From the NCBI RefSeq assembly GCF_010731795.1, contig NZ_AP022591.1, positions 744,001 to 808,000 on the forward strand: a DNA stretch of 64,000 nucleotides, in the 5' to 3' direction. The notes under the pieces are model-generated. The model saw only the letters and a list, made by a program, of their open reading frames with translations. It had not been told where the DNA came from and made no database searches. The position numbers were made by a program, and so were the translations under genes. Source of the stretch: Mycolicibacterium celeriflavum. GTDB lineage: Bacteria > Actinomycetota > Actinomycetes > Mycobacteriales > Mycobacteriaceae. Positions 45,789-54,549 of the stretch are shown piece by piece. Every line of letters begins with the position of its first letter. Position 1 is the stretch's first letter.

Positions 45789-47090
45789 GTGACACCGCAT
45801 ACGTCCGGAGTTCAGCTGACCCGGGTGAACGGCACAGCGCCGCCGCACGTGCCGTTGTCCGACATCGACCTGGGCTCCTGGAAGTTCTGGGTGCAATCCG
45901 ACGACTTCCGAGACGGTGCGTTCGCCACGCTGCGCCGTGAAGCGCCGGTGTCCTTCCATCACCCGCTCGAGACACCCGGTGTTCAGGAGGGTCCCGGGCA
46001 CTGGGCGATCACCCGGTTCGACGACGTCTGGTACGCGAGCCGTCATCCGCACATCTTCAGCTCGAGCCCGAGCATCACGATCAACGATGCCAACCCGGAA
46101 CTGTCGGAGTACTTCGGCTCGATGATCGTCATGGACGACCCGCGTCATCTGCGCCTGCGCAACATCGTCAGCCGGGCGTTCACCCCGAGGGTGGTGGCGC
46201 GCACCGAGGCGTCGGTCCGCGACCGGGCCCGGCGTCTCGTCGAGGCGATGATCGCCGAACATCCCGACGGCCAAGGCGAAGTCGTCGGGGAGTTGGCGGG
46301 TCCGCTGCCGCTGCAGGTGATCTGCGACATGATGGGCATCCCGGAAGACGACCATCAGCAGATCTTCCACTGGACCAACGTGATTCTCGGCTTCGGCGAC
46401 AAGGACATCGCGCAGGACTACGAGGAGTTCGTCAAGGTTGCGATGGACATCGGCGCCTACGCGACCGCCCACGCCGAGGACCGTCGGGCCCGTCCCCAGG
46501 AAGACCTGACGACCGCGCTGGTGCAGGCCGAGGTCGACGGTGAACGGCTGACGTCGGCGGAGATCGCGTCGTTCTTCATCTTGCTCGTGGTCGCCGGCAA
46601 CGAGACCACCCGCAACGCGATCAGCCACGGCGTGCTGGCGCTCACCCGCTACCCCGACGAGCGGGCGCGGTGGTGGGCCGATTACGAAACGCTCGCCCCT
46701 ACCGCGGTCGAGGAGATCGTCCGGTGGGCCGCCCCCGTGATCTACATGCGTCGCACCCTCACCGAGGACTGTGAACTGAGCGGCGTCAAGATGGCCGCCG
46801 GCGACAAGGCCACGCTGTGGTACTGCTCGGCGAACCGCGACGAGGACAGGTTCGCCGACCCGTGGACCTTCGACGTGGGACGCAATCCCAACCCCCACGC
46901 CGGGTTCGGCGGCGGCGGCGCGCATTTCTGCCTGGGCGCGAACCTGGCCCGGCGCGAGATCAGCGTCGTCTTCGAGGAGTTGCACCGGCGGATACCCGAT
47001 ATCGCCGCGACCGACGAGCCGGCGCGATTGCTGTCGCCGTTCATCCACGGGATCAAGCGACTGCCCGTGTCGTGGACACCGCCGAGCTGA
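45789..47090 (+). CDS. cyp124: Cytochrome P450 CYP124 family (methyl-branched lipid omega-hydroxylase)
   Basis: A 433-residue P450 very like CYP124 (Rv2266). RVNGTAPPHVPLSDIDLGSW opens it, then EYFGSMIVMDDPRHLRLR, the I-helix LVVAGNETTRNAISHG, EIVRWAAPVIYMRRTL, the heme loop FGGGGAHFCLGANLA and a SPFIHGIKRLPVSW ending. CYP124 omega-hydroxylates methyl-branched lipids, and also cholesterol derivatives. GTG 45789 follows GGAAGGG; GTG 45780 is an alternative. Confidence 0.93.
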   Translation: MTPHTSGVQLTRVNGTAPPHVPLSDIDLGSWKFWVQSDDFRDGAFATLRREAPVSFHHPLETPGVQEGPGHWAITRFDDVWYASRHPHIFSSSPSITINDANPELSEYFGSMIVMDDPRHLRLRNIVSRAFTPRVVARTEASVRDRARRLVEAMIAEHPDGQGEVVGELAGPLPLQVICDMMGIPEDDHQQIFHWTNVILGFGDKDIAQDYEEFVKVAMDIGAYATAHAEDRRARPQEDLTTALVQAEVDGERLTSAEIASFFILLVVAGNETTRNAISHGVLALTRYPDERARWWADYETLAPTAVEEIVRWAAPVIYMRRTLTEDCELSGVKMAAGDKATLWYCSANRDEDRFADPWTFDVGRNPNPHAGFGGGGAHFCLGANLARREISVVFEELHRRIPDIAATDEPARLLSPFIHGIKRLPVSWTPPS

Positions 47091-47165
47091 GCGCAACCGA
47101 GTCGCTCGCGTGCCCGTGCACTGGATAACCTGTGTCGTCAGCTGCTCGACGGGTAACCCACGTCC

Positions 47166-48266
47166 ATGCAATCCGAACACTTCCGCACCTTGCTGACCTC
47201 GAACGGCCCCTACGCGTCGGTGTACTTCGACGATTCGCACAACACCGCGGACGCAGCCGCGCAGATGGAGTTGAAGTGGCGGTCGCTGCGTGAGCAACTC
47301 GAGCAGCAGGGCGCCGACCCGACGGTGACCCAGAGCATCGAACAGGCCGTCGTGCAGACCACTCCGCCGGTCGGCCGCAGGGGGCGCGCCGTGGTGGCGA
47401 GCCGCGACGGCGTCCTGGTCAATGAGCACCTCATCCGGCCGATCGGACCCATCGTGCGGGTCTCGACGCTGCCCTACATCGTCCCGGTCGTCGAACATGC
47501 CCTCGACCGGCCGACGTACGCAGTGGTGATCGTCGACCACGAGGGTGGCGACATCACGTTGTACCGCGAGGGCACCGCGGTGTCGGACACGGTCGACGGC
47601 GATGCGTACCCGGTGCACAAGGCGGCGGGGGCGGATACGCCTGGCTACGGCGACCCGCAACGCGCCGCCGAGGGGGCGCGCCAACAGAACATCCGCGCAG
47701 TCGCGGTTCAGCTCACCGCCTTGGTCGACGACGCCAGACCCGTGGTGGTGTTCGTCGTCGGCGAAGTGCAGTCCCGCACCGACCTGGTCGCGCAACTGCC
47801 CGAACGGGTCACCGCGCTGGTCGTCGACGTGAATGTCGGGGCGCGGCACAGCGGTTTCGACGCCGCGGACCTGCAGCAAGCGATCGACCAGGAGTTCCAG
47901 CACCGTCGCCTGGCTGCGATCGACGACGCCGCACAACGGTTCAGCGCCGAGGTGGGCCGCGGCGAAGGCATGGCGACCGAAGGCCTCGCCGGCGTCACCG
48001 CGGCGCTGCGGGCCGGCGCGGTCGAGACGCTGATCATCGGCGACGTCGGTGATGCGACCGTCGTCGCCGGTGACGACCTCGCGACGATCGCACCGAACGC
48101 GAACGTGCTCTCCGAACTAGGGACGGCTCCGACCCAGACCCTGCGGGCCGACGAGGCGCTTCCGATGGCGGCGATCGCGACCGGTGCCGCGCTGATCCGC
48201 ACCGATGAGCGCATCGCTCCGGCCGACGGCGTCGCGGCAATCCTGCGGTACGCGCTACCCCGTTGA
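47166..48266 (+). CDS. Rv2629-like protein (eRF1-domain-type, baeRF family)
   Basis: A 366-residue protein resembling Rv2629, which belongs to a bacterial group related to archaeal/eukaryotic release factor eRF1. Features: NGPYASVYFDDSHNTADA, the central PYIVPVVEHALDRPTYAVVIVDHEGGDI, RSDTVDG-like SDTVDGDAYPVHKA, and a C-terminal TLIIGDVGDATVV then LRTD-like ALIRTDERIAPADG. Homologues are linked to ribosome or dormancy roles, but the function is not established. ATG 47166. Confidence 0.8.
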   Translation: MQSEHFRTLLTSNGPYASVYFDDSHNTADAAAQMELKWRSLREQLEQQGADPTVTQSIEQAVVQTTPPVGRRGRAVVASRDGVLVNEHLIRPIGPIVRVSTLPYIVPVVEHALDRPTYAVVIVDHEGGDITLYREGTAVSDTVDGDAYPVHKAAGADTPGYGDPQRAAEGARQQNIRAVAVQLTALVDDARPVVVFVVGEVQSRTDLVAQLPERVTALVVDVNVGARHSGFDAADLQQAIDQEFQHRRLAAIDDAAQRFSAEVGRGEGMATEGLAGVTAALRAGAVETLIIGDVGDATVVAGDDLATIAPNANVLSELGTAPTQTLRADEALPMAAIATGAALIRTDERIAPADGVAAILRYALPR

Positions 48267-48279
48267 CCGCAGTCGCCGC

Positions 48280-48978
48280 TCAGCGGGCGCCGACGATGTT
48301 GGCCAGCGCCGCGATCGAGGTGTCGTCCAGGTGTTGGCAGAGCTCGAGAGGATGTTCGAAAACCCGCTGAGCCCCGGCCTTTTCGAGCTCTGAACGCGAC
48401 ACTCCCCCGCTCAGCACCCCGATGCTGTCCACTCCGGCGCGCCGACAGGCCTCCATATCCCACACCGTGTCGCCCAGGAAGACGGCGTGCGAGGCCGGCA
48501 CGCCGGCGCGCTCGAGCGCGATCTCGATGATGTCGGGTTCGGGTTTGGCGGTGTCCACGTCCTTCGACGACGTCACCGCGGACACCAACTGGTCGCAGTC
48601 GAGTACCTCACGCAGGACCGACAACTCCTCCTCCGGCGCCGAGGTCGCTAGCACGACTCGAATGTCGAGCTTGTGGACGGCCTCGAGCAGTTCCTGCGCG
48701 CCGGGCAACCGTTTGAGAAGGGGAGCCAGTTCCTTGTAATAGCGCGAGTGCAGGTCCTTGGCCTGCTCACACACCGCAGCGCCGGCTTGTCCTGCCAGCG
48801 TGTTCACCAGCGTCGTGCCGTCCATCCCGATCGAGCGGTGGATGCGCCAGGCCTCAACGGGGTGGCCGGCGTCCTCGAACGCCCGATACCACGCGTGCAC
48901 GTGCAGGTAGTTCGAGTCGACCAGCGTGCCGTCGACGTCGAACAACACCGCCGACGCGGTCTTGGCCCGGCCGGTCAC
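48280..48978 (-). CDS. HAD-superfamily hydrolase (phosphatase/phosphoglucomutase-like)
   Basis: A 232-residue HAD protein. Motif I FDVDGTLVDSN (Asp14, Asp16), motif II ATSAPEEE, motif III SSKDVDTAKPEPD and motif IV FLGDTVWDMEAC are all present, like beta-phosphoglucomutase/PGP subfamily. Substrate unknown. GTG 48978 overlaps the membrane coiled-coil gene stop as GTGA, so it is coupled to it. Confidence 0.85.
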   Translation of the reverse strand: MTGRAKTASAVLFDVDGTLVDSNYLHVHAWYRAFEDAGHPVEAWRIHRSIGMDGTTLVNTLAGQAGAAVCEQAKDLHSRYYKELAPLLKRLPGAQELLEAVHKLDIRVVLATSAPEEELSVLREVLDCDQLVSAVTSSKDVDTAKPEPDIIEIALERAGVPASHAVFLGDTVWDMEACRRAGVDSIGVLSGGVSRSELEKAGAQRVFEHPLELCQHLDDTSIAALANIVGAR

Positions 48979-49415
48979 GGACGGCGCTGTTCCGGTGCCC
49001 GGGTGTGGTCGGAACGGGTGGCGGGATCCGCGGGCGTCCCATCGGCTGTGGTGGCGGCATCGGTGGTGCCGGCCCTGGGGTCGAGGGCGTCGGCGCGGGC
49101 GCGTTGTTCGTCGAGTTCGTCGCGCTTGGTGGTCACCGCGTCCCGATGCGTGCGCGCGGCGTCCTGCAACCGGGCCGCCTCGGCGGCTTTCGCCTCCGCC
49201 TCGGCCTGCGCGGCGCGGGCCCGCGCCTCGGTCTCCTGGGCCACGGTCTCGCGCTTCTCGACGTGCTGCGACTTCTGGTCGATCTCGGTTCGCAGCCGCT
49301 CGGCCTCCACGTGGCGGCGCTTGGTGCGCGCATTGCGTGCCAGGAACGCGACCAGAGCGATGACGGCGATCACCACGACTGCAATGACGATCCACACGAT
49401 GACGTTGCTATCCAT
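48975..49415 (-). CDS. Membrane-anchored coiled-coil protein
   Basis: A 146-residue protein with an N-terminal membrane helix (VIVWIVIAVVVIAVIALVAFLA) followed by a long Ala/Glu/Arg-rich coiled coil (about residues 30-105) and a polar tail with SDHTRAPEQ. Such proteins may be scaffold or stress-related. No family named. Coupled to the HAD gene; upstream sits a hairpin at 49454-49490. Confidence 0.65.
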   Translation of the reverse strand: MDSNVIVWIVIAVVVIAVIALVAFLARNARTKRRHVEAERLRTEIDQKSQHVEKRETVAQETEARARAAQAEAEAKAAEAARLQDAARTHRDAVTTKRDELDEQRARADALDPRAGTTDAATTADGTPADPATRSDHTRAPEQRRP

Positions 49416-49453
49416 GTCGGCTCCTTCGATCGGTCGATCCGGCTCATTGACGA

Positions 49454-49490
49454 ACCCGCTAATTCTGCGGGTAACCGGGCGCAGGCCCGG
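49454..49490. terminator. Double hairpin downstream of secreted gene
   Basis: Two short hairpins: ACCCGC (49454) with GCGGGT (49467), and CCGGGC (49475) with GCCCGG (49485). They sit 24 bp past the stop of the minus-strand secreted gene and before the coiled-coil gene start at 49415, consistent with intrinsic termination. Confidence 0.5.
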
Positions 49491-49513
49491 CTAAACGGAA
49501 CGGACCGCGGTCG

Positions 49514-49912
49514 CTACAGCGTCGCGGTCAGCGGGCCCACCGGCTCGCAGACCGGTTGCGGCGGATTACCCGTCGTTGAGCAGCCTCGACCGGTGGCGAC
49601 GTAGGTCGCCCCGGGCTGGTGCGGCGACAAGTACACCCGCGCAGGCAACAGGCCGTTGTTCTGCTCGCACCGCCCCGGGCCCTGGCTGCCCTGCAGTTGG
49701 ACGCACGCCACCGCTTGATACGGGACGGCGCCGTCGCATCCCGCCGGCGACATCGTCACCGCGACCATCTCGGTGCCCGACACCTGGACGACGTGCGGCG
49801 GGGACAGCGTGTAGGTGCACGGCGGGGTCTGCGGGTCGGCGCCCGCCGCGGCGGTGATCGGTAGGCAACTCAGGGCGACGGTGAGACCCGAAACCATCAG
49901 CGACCTGATCAT
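49514..49912 (-). CDS. Secreted hypothetical protein with cysteine pairs
   Basis: A 132-residue protein from ATG 49912 with a signal peptide (SLMVSGLTVALSCLPITAAAGADP). The mature part has six cysteines, beginning PPCTYTLSPP and including GCDGA, ACVQLQGSQGPGRCEQ, RGCSTT and VCEPVG. Likely disulfide-rich and extracellular. No enzyme motif seen. Confidence 0.7.
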   Translation of the reverse strand: MIRSLMVSGLTVALSCLPITAAAGADPQTPPCTYTLSPPHVVQVSGTEMVAVTMSPAGCDGAVPYQAVACVQLQGSQGPGRCEQNNGLLPARVYLSPHQPGATYVATGRGCSTTGNPPQPVCEPVGPLTATL

Positions 49913-49976
49913 TCCCAGATCTTAGGAACCCCGCCCTGGTGAGGGTGCGCAAATGGCCGTTTCGCCGCCGTTTGGG

Positions 49977-51083
49977 TCAGTACACGCGCAGCGCCCGCAG
50001 CATGCCGGTCGCGGCCCTCGGCCAGGTGAAGTGTTCGGCGCGGCGGCGGGCCTCGTTGCGTCGCACGGTTTCTGGGCGGCTGATGACCGACGCGACGGCG
50101 TTCGCGATCGCGACCGGGTTGTTGTCGGCGGCCACTCCGCTTCCTGCGTCCAGGATCTCGGTCAGCGCCGACGTGCGCGACACCACCGCTGGTGTCCCAG
50201 ACGCGAGCGCTTCCAGTGCGGCCAGTCCGAACGTCTCGTGAGGGCCGGGCGCCAACGCGACGTCGGCGGTCGCCAGGATCGACGCGACGGTGTCGCGGCA
50301 GCCGATGTAGCCGGTGAAGTGGACGGGCAGGCGCGCGGCCTGCCGTTCGAGTCGCGTGCGCAGCGGCCCGTCCCCCACGACGATCAGCCTCGCGTCGACG
50401 CCCGTCGCGTGCAGCGCCGCAACGGTGTCGATGCTGCGGTGGGCGTGCTTTTCCACCGACAGGCGCCCGCAGTGCACCAGCAGCGTCTGCTCCGGGCGGG
50501 CCCAGCGTTGCCGGACCGACGCGGAGCGGTGCCGGGGATGGAACTGGTCGAGGTCCACACCCAGCGGCACGGTGAACACGTTCGAGGCGTGGATGCGGTC
50601 GAACTCGTCACGCGCGAACCCCGTCGTACACACCACCGCGTCATAGCTTTGGGCGGTGCGGCGGTTCGCGGCGTCGGCGACCTTGTGTGCGGCCCGCTTC
50701 GGAAGTAACTGCCCGACAAGGCGATCGAGGCGCTCATGCGAGATCATCACCGTGGCGACGCCGTGCTGTCGGCCCCAAGCGCCCAGGGAACGCAGCGTGA
50801 GCCGATCCGACACCTCGAGGGCGTCGGGGGTTAGCTGTTCCAGCAGTGCGGTCACCGGACCGGGTAGCGCCGCTCGGTAGCCGCCCGTGAACGGAATCCT
50901 GCGGGCGGGCAACGAGATTCGAACGACTCCTGACGGCAGTTCCCGCCACTCGGACCGTGCTCCGGGCACGACGAGATAGACCTCGTGACCGCGTGCACAG
51001 TATTCGGCACCGAGTCGATCGACCGCCGTGCGTAGGCCGCCCGAGCGCGGGCCGTAGAAGTTCGCTACCTGCACAACCCGCAT
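49977..51083 (-). CDS. pimC: GT4 mannosyltransferase resembling PimC
   Basis: A 368-residue GT-B glycosyltransferase. It opens MRVVQVANFYGPRSGGLRTA, has VTVPLGVDL-like FTVPLGVDLDQFHP and GRLSVEKH (phosphate/nucleotide contacts), VVGDGPLR and PHETFGLAALEALASGTPAV, the GT4 donor motif. It closely recalls PimC, the alpha-1,6-mannosyltransferase adding the third mannose of phosphatidylinositol mannosides, described in some M. tuberculosis strains. Membrane-associated, GDP-mannose donor. The symbol is by recall only. Confidence 0.82.
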   Translation of the reverse strand: MRVVQVANFYGPRSGGLRTAVDRLGAEYCARGHEVYLVVPGARSEWRELPSGVVRISLPARRIPFTGGYRAALPGPVTALLEQLTPDALEVSDRLTLRSLGAWGRQHGVATVMISHERLDRLVGQLLPKRAAHKVADAANRRTAQSYDAVVCTTGFARDEFDRIHASNVFTVPLGVDLDQFHPRHRSASVRQRWARPEQTLLVHCGRLSVEKHAHRSIDTVAALHATGVDARLIVVGDGPLRTRLERQAARLPVHFTGYIGCRDTVASILATADVALAPGPHETFGLAALEALASGTPAVVSRTSALTEILDAGSGVAADNNPVAIANAVASVISRPETVRRNEARRRAEHFTWPRAATGMLRALRVY

Positions 51084-51181
51084 GCGCTCAATGTGGCCGC
51101 GATGCGTGTGCGGTCGCCAACGAGGCGGTGACGGTCGGGCGAAGTACGCCTTAACACCGCTCGCTTAGATGGCGGGGCGCG

Positions 51182-52093
51182 TCAGGCTACGTAGCGCGAC
51201 AACCAGTCCTGTACACGGCGCCAGGCGTCGGCCGCGGCGGTGGCGTTGTAGCGCTCGCGGGTGTCGTTGAAGAACGCATGGTCGGCGTCGGGTTCGGTGA
51301 CCAGTTCGAACACCAGGCCGGCCTTCTCGAGGGCCGCCCTGGCGACGGGCTCCGTGGCGTTCACGCGTTGATCCTCAGCGGCGTAAATACCCAGCACCGC
51401 AACATCTTTCGAACGCGAAAAGTCCGGGTTCTCGGGCGTCGGGCCGTAGAACGGTACCGCCGCCGACAGCCGCGGCTCGCCGGCGGCCAGCAGTCGCCAG
51501 ACATAACCGGCACCCATGCAGAACCCGACGGCGGCGACCTTCTTGCCGAGCACGCGTCGCTGAAGTTCATCGACACCGGATCTCAGGTCGGCCAGCGCCT
51601 CCTCGGGCGGAATCTTGCCCAAAGCGGCCGTCGCCTCGGCGGGGTCGGCGAACGTTGCCGTTCCGCCCTGCGCCGAGAGCAGATCGATCGCCAACGCGGA
51701 GTAGCCGATGCCCGCAAACCGTCCCGCCACCGAGCGGGTGTGGTCGTTGAGTCCCTTGTTCTCGTGAATGACCAGAACGCCACCCCGGGCGGTCGGCGCT
51801 TCGGCCCAGGCGCCCTGAAGTTCGCCCCGAGGCCCGGCCCAGGTGATCGGCGCGGTGGGCAGGGCGTTCTCGGCGCCCGGTGGCGGCGCGCTCGCGGTTG
51901 CGGGGTCACTCGAGGTCACCGGCGCCTCCGCCGCGGGCTCTCGGGTTTGGCTACACGCGGCGAACAACGCCGTCGCCCCGGCGGTGCCGACGCCGAGCAG
52001 GGCGAGCCGACGCAGCGCCTCGCGCCGCGACAGCAGCCCGTCGACGTGGTCGGTGGCGATCTCTTCAGCGATGTAGCGCTGCAGCGGGGTCAC
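51182..52093 (-). CDS. Dienelactone hydrolase family lipoprotein with Tat-type signal
   Basis: A 303-residue exported protein from GTG 52093. The N-terminal LLSRREALRRLALLGVGTAGATALFAACS has a twin-arginine-like stretch and an A-A-C lipobox, suggesting Tat export and lipidation. Catalytic layout of dienelactone hydrolase: Glu in IHENKGLNDH, nucleophile Cys in VGFCMGAGYVW, Asp in YAAEDQRV and His in PDADHAFFND. Substrate unknown. It is divergent from the amidohydrolase gene. Confidence 0.85.
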   Translation of the reverse strand: MTPLQRYIAEEIATDHVDGLLSRREALRRLALLGVGTAGATALFAACSQTREPAAEAPVTSSDPATASAPPPGAENALPTAPITWAGPRGELQGAWAEAPTARGGVLVIHENKGLNDHTRSVAGRFAGIGYSALAIDLLSAQGGTATFADPAEATAALGKIPPEEALADLRSGVDELQRRVLGKKVAAVGFCMGAGYVWRLLAAGEPRLSAAVPFYGPTPENPDFSRSKDVAVLGIYAAEDQRVNATEPVARAALEKAGLVFELVTEPDADHAFFNDTRERYNATAAADAWRRVQDWLSRYVA

Positions 52094-52182
52094 CTTCGCG
52101 AGTATGCCCCCGCATTCGATGTCGGAACAGTGCACGTCAAGCCCATCAGTAGACAGAAATAGAAATCTGTTCACAATTTTCA

Positions 52183-52211
52183 TTGACACTCGTCAACTCG
52201 GACTGTTCTAT
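52183..52211 (+). promoter_or_regulatory. Promoter-like region with TTGAC inverted repeat
   Basis: TTGAC (52183) and GTCAA (52192) form a palindrome with a 4-nt spacer. TTGACA also makes a perfect -35 hexamer, followed after 17 bp by TTCTAT (52206), 6 nt before the GTG at 52218. It may serve as promoter plus operator of the amidohydrolase gene. Confidence 0.45.
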
Positions 52212-52217
52212 GGCCTG

Positions 52218-54008
52218 GTGAGCTACGACACGATCATCCGCAACGGTCGCTGGTTCGACGGCACCGGTGCCCCGTCGGCCGTGCGGAACCTCGGTATTCG
52301 CGACGGCCGCGTCGTCGCGGTCAGCACCGACGACCTCGACGCGACCGACTGCCCCCAGGTCATCGACGCGACCGGCAAGTGGGTGCTGCCGGGCATGCTC
52401 GACATCCACACCCACTACGACGTCGAGGTCCTCAACGGCCCGGCCCTGGCCGAATCGCTGCGACACGGCGTGACCACCGTGATGCTCGGCTCGTGCTCAC
52501 TGTCGACCGTGCACGTCGACGCCACCGACGCGGGCGACATCTTCGGCCGGGTGGAAGCGATCCCCCGCGAACACGTCATCGGCGCGGTCGAGCAGCACAA
52601 GACCTGGTCGAATTGCGAGGAGTACATCGAGGCGCTGGAGTCGCGGCCGCTCGGCCCCAACGTCGCCGCCTTCATCGGGCACTCCGACATGCGGGCTGCG
52701 GTGATGGGTCTGGACCGCGCCACCCGCAAGGACGTGCGACCCACCAAGGGCGAACAAGCGCAGATGGAGCGCTGGCTTGCCGAGGCGCTGAAGGCCGGGT
52801 TCGTCGGAATGTCTTCGCAACAACTGCTTTTCGACAAGCTCGACGGCGACGTCTGCCGGTCGCGGACGCTACCGTCGACCTACGCCAAGCCACGGGAGTT
52901 GCGCCGGCTGAAGTCGCTGCTGCGCCGCGCCGGGCGGGTGCTGCAGTCTGGCCCGGACATCCAGAACCCGCTCAACCTCGGCTCGCAGCTGGCGCAGTCG
53001 CTGGGCATCGTCCGTAATCCGCTCAAGACCAGCCTGCTGTCGGCGGCGGACGTGAAATCCAACCCGTACAGCATTCACGCATTGGGTCCGGCCGCCCGGC
53101 TTGTCAACAAGCTCGGCGGCAACTTCCGGTGGCAGCATCTGCCGGTGCCGTTCGAGGTCTACGCCGACGGCATCGACCTGGTCGTCTTCGAGGAGTTCGG
53201 GGCGGGTGCCGCGGCGCTGCACATGCGCGACGAGGTCGAGCGCAACGAGTTGATGCGCGACGAGGCCTACCGCCGCCGCTTCCGCAAGGAGTACGAGAGC
53301 AAGCTGGGTATCCGCGTATGGCAGCGCGACTTCTTCGACGCCGAGATCGTCGCCTGTCCCGACGCGTCGGTCGTCGGCAAGTCGTTCGGTGAGGTCGGCC
53401 GGGACCGCGGCGGGTTGCACCCCGTCGACGCGTTCCTCGACCTGGTGCTCGACCACGGACGGGCGCTGCGCTGGCGCACCACGATCTCCAACCATCGGCC
53501 CGACGTGCTCAGAAAGCTGGCGCACGACACCGGAATTCAGATGGGCTTCTCCGACGCCGGTGCACACCTGCGCAACATGACGTTCTACAACATGGGTCTG
53601 CGGTTTCTGCGCCATGTGCACGACGCCGAGAAGACCGGACGGCCGTTCATGACGATCGAACACGCGGTGCACCGGATCACCGGAGAACTGGCCGACTGGT
53701 ACCGCATCGACGCCGGCCATCTGCGCATCGGAGACCGCGCCGACGTCGTCGTCGTCGACCCCGCGCATCTCGACGACTCGCTGGACCGCTATGCCGAATC
53801 GGAAGTCGATCAGTACGGGGGGCTCTCACGGATGGTCAACCGCAACGACGACACCGTGACCGCCGTCTTGGTTTCCGGGCGTGCGGTGTTCCTCGACGGC
53901 CAACTCACCGACCTCGTCGGCAACCGGCGGACCGGGCGGTTTCTGCGTGCGGCGCACAAGGCGCCGGCGCTCTCGCGACAGGAAGGTGAACTGGCCAGTG
54001 TCAGTTAG
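52218..54008 (+). CDS. D-aminoacylase/N-acyl-D-amino-acid deacylase-type amidohydrolase
   Basis: A 596-residue amidohydrolase-superfamily enzyme. It opens SYDTIIRNGRWFDGTGAPS; the metal motif LDIHTHYDVE has H-x-H (near 63), GHSDMR and SNHRPDVL supply later ligands, and SDAGAHLRNM carries the catalytic Asp. The C-terminal cap has GRAVFLDGQL. It may hydrolyse N-acyl amino acids or related amides. Start GTG 52218 is close to a TTGACA promoter. Confidence 0.85.
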   Translation: MSYDTIIRNGRWFDGTGAPSAVRNLGIRDGRVVAVSTDDLDATDCPQVIDATGKWVLPGMLDIHTHYDVEVLNGPALAESLRHGVTTVMLGSCSLSTVHVDATDAGDIFGRVEAIPREHVIGAVEQHKTWSNCEEYIEALESRPLGPNVAAFIGHSDMRAAVMGLDRATRKDVRPTKGEQAQMERWLAEALKAGFVGMSSQQLLFDKLDGDVCRSRTLPSTYAKPRELRRLKSLLRRAGRVLQSGPDIQNPLNLGSQLAQSLGIVRNPLKTSLLSAADVKSNPYSIHALGPAARLVNKLGGNFRWQHLPVPFEVYADGIDLVVFEEFGAGAAALHMRDEVERNELMRDEAYRRRFRKEYESKLGIRVWQRDFFDAEIVACPDASVVGKSFGEVGRDRGGLHPVDAFLDLVLDHGRALRWRTTISNHRPDVLRKLAHDTGIQMGFSDAGAHLRNMTFYNMGLRFLRHVHDAEKTGRPFMTIEHAVHRITGELADWYRIDAGHLRIGDRADVVVVDPAHLDDSLDRYAESEVDQYGGLSRMVNRNDDTVTAVLVSGRAVFLDGQLTDLVGNRRTGRFLRAAHKAPALSRQEGELASVS

Positions 54009-54441
54009 CGATACGGTGCTCGGAATGTGGAAGGCGCTGTCGGCGCGTGACTGGGAGACGGTGAAGACCTTCCTGTCCGACGACTGCATCTACCTCGACA
54101 TGCCGGTCGGTCCGACCGCCGCCGCGCGTGGGCCCGAAGACATCGTCAAGCGCCTCAAGATCGGCCTCGAGCCGCTGGCGTCCTACGAGAACTTCAACGG
54201 CCTGATGCTCGACAACGGTGCGGACGTGATGTACGAGCATCACGAGGAATGGCACTGGGCCACCGGCGAATCCGCCATCCTGAAGTTCGTCAGCGTGCAT
54301 CGCGTGGAGAACGGCAAGATCACCTTGTGGAAGGACTACTGGGACATGGGGGCGCTGGCGAACAACGCGCCGCCGACCTGGATGGAAGACTTCGCCAACG
54401 CCGACATGTCGTGGGTGTTCGACGCGACCGGCCTGGTCTAG
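53998..54441 (+). CDS. Limonene-epoxide-hydrolase/SnoaL-like protein
   Basis: A 147-residue NTF2-fold protein starting at GTG 53998, overlapping the amidohydrolase stop by 11 nt. Features: MWKALSARDWETVKTFLSDDCIYLDMPVG (near 10-38), MYEHHEEWHWATGESAILKFVS and ENGKITLWKDYWDM; the pattern resembles limonene-1,2-epoxide hydrolase/SnoaL. It may work with the amidohydrolase. Its last 17 bp are duplicated downstream. Confidence 0.78.
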   Translation: MSVSDTVLGMWKALSARDWETVKTFLSDDCIYLDMPVGPTAAARGPEDIVKRLKIGLEPLASYENFNGLMLDNGADVMYEHHEEWHWATGESAILKFVSVHRVENGKITLWKDYWDMGALANNAPPTWMEDFANADMSWVFDATGLV

Positions 54442-54549
54442 TCGTCATACGTTCTTGTGCTCTAACGGGTTGTTTTCCGGCAACAGGTGCCGGTGATCAA
54501 CCCGTTACGGCCCCTGCAACACGACCGGCCTGGTCTAGATCGTCATACG
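54425..54549. repeat. 27-bp junction duplication flanking a cruciform insert
   Basis: CGACCGGCCTGGTCTAG then TCGTCATACG occurs at 54425-54451 and again at 54522-54549 (with one extra A). It covers the end of the SnoaL gene and the end of glnA3. The 70-bp insert between carries nested inverted repeats: TAACGGGTTG with CAACCCGTTA outside, CCGGCA with TGCCGG inside. The duplication looks like an insertion footprint. Confidence 0.8.

Noticed and set aside
45732..47936. Minus-strand open frame (734 codons) opposite CYP124 and the Rv2629-like gene
   Set aside because: Both plus-strand genes have unmistakable family motifs; the antisense translation has none.
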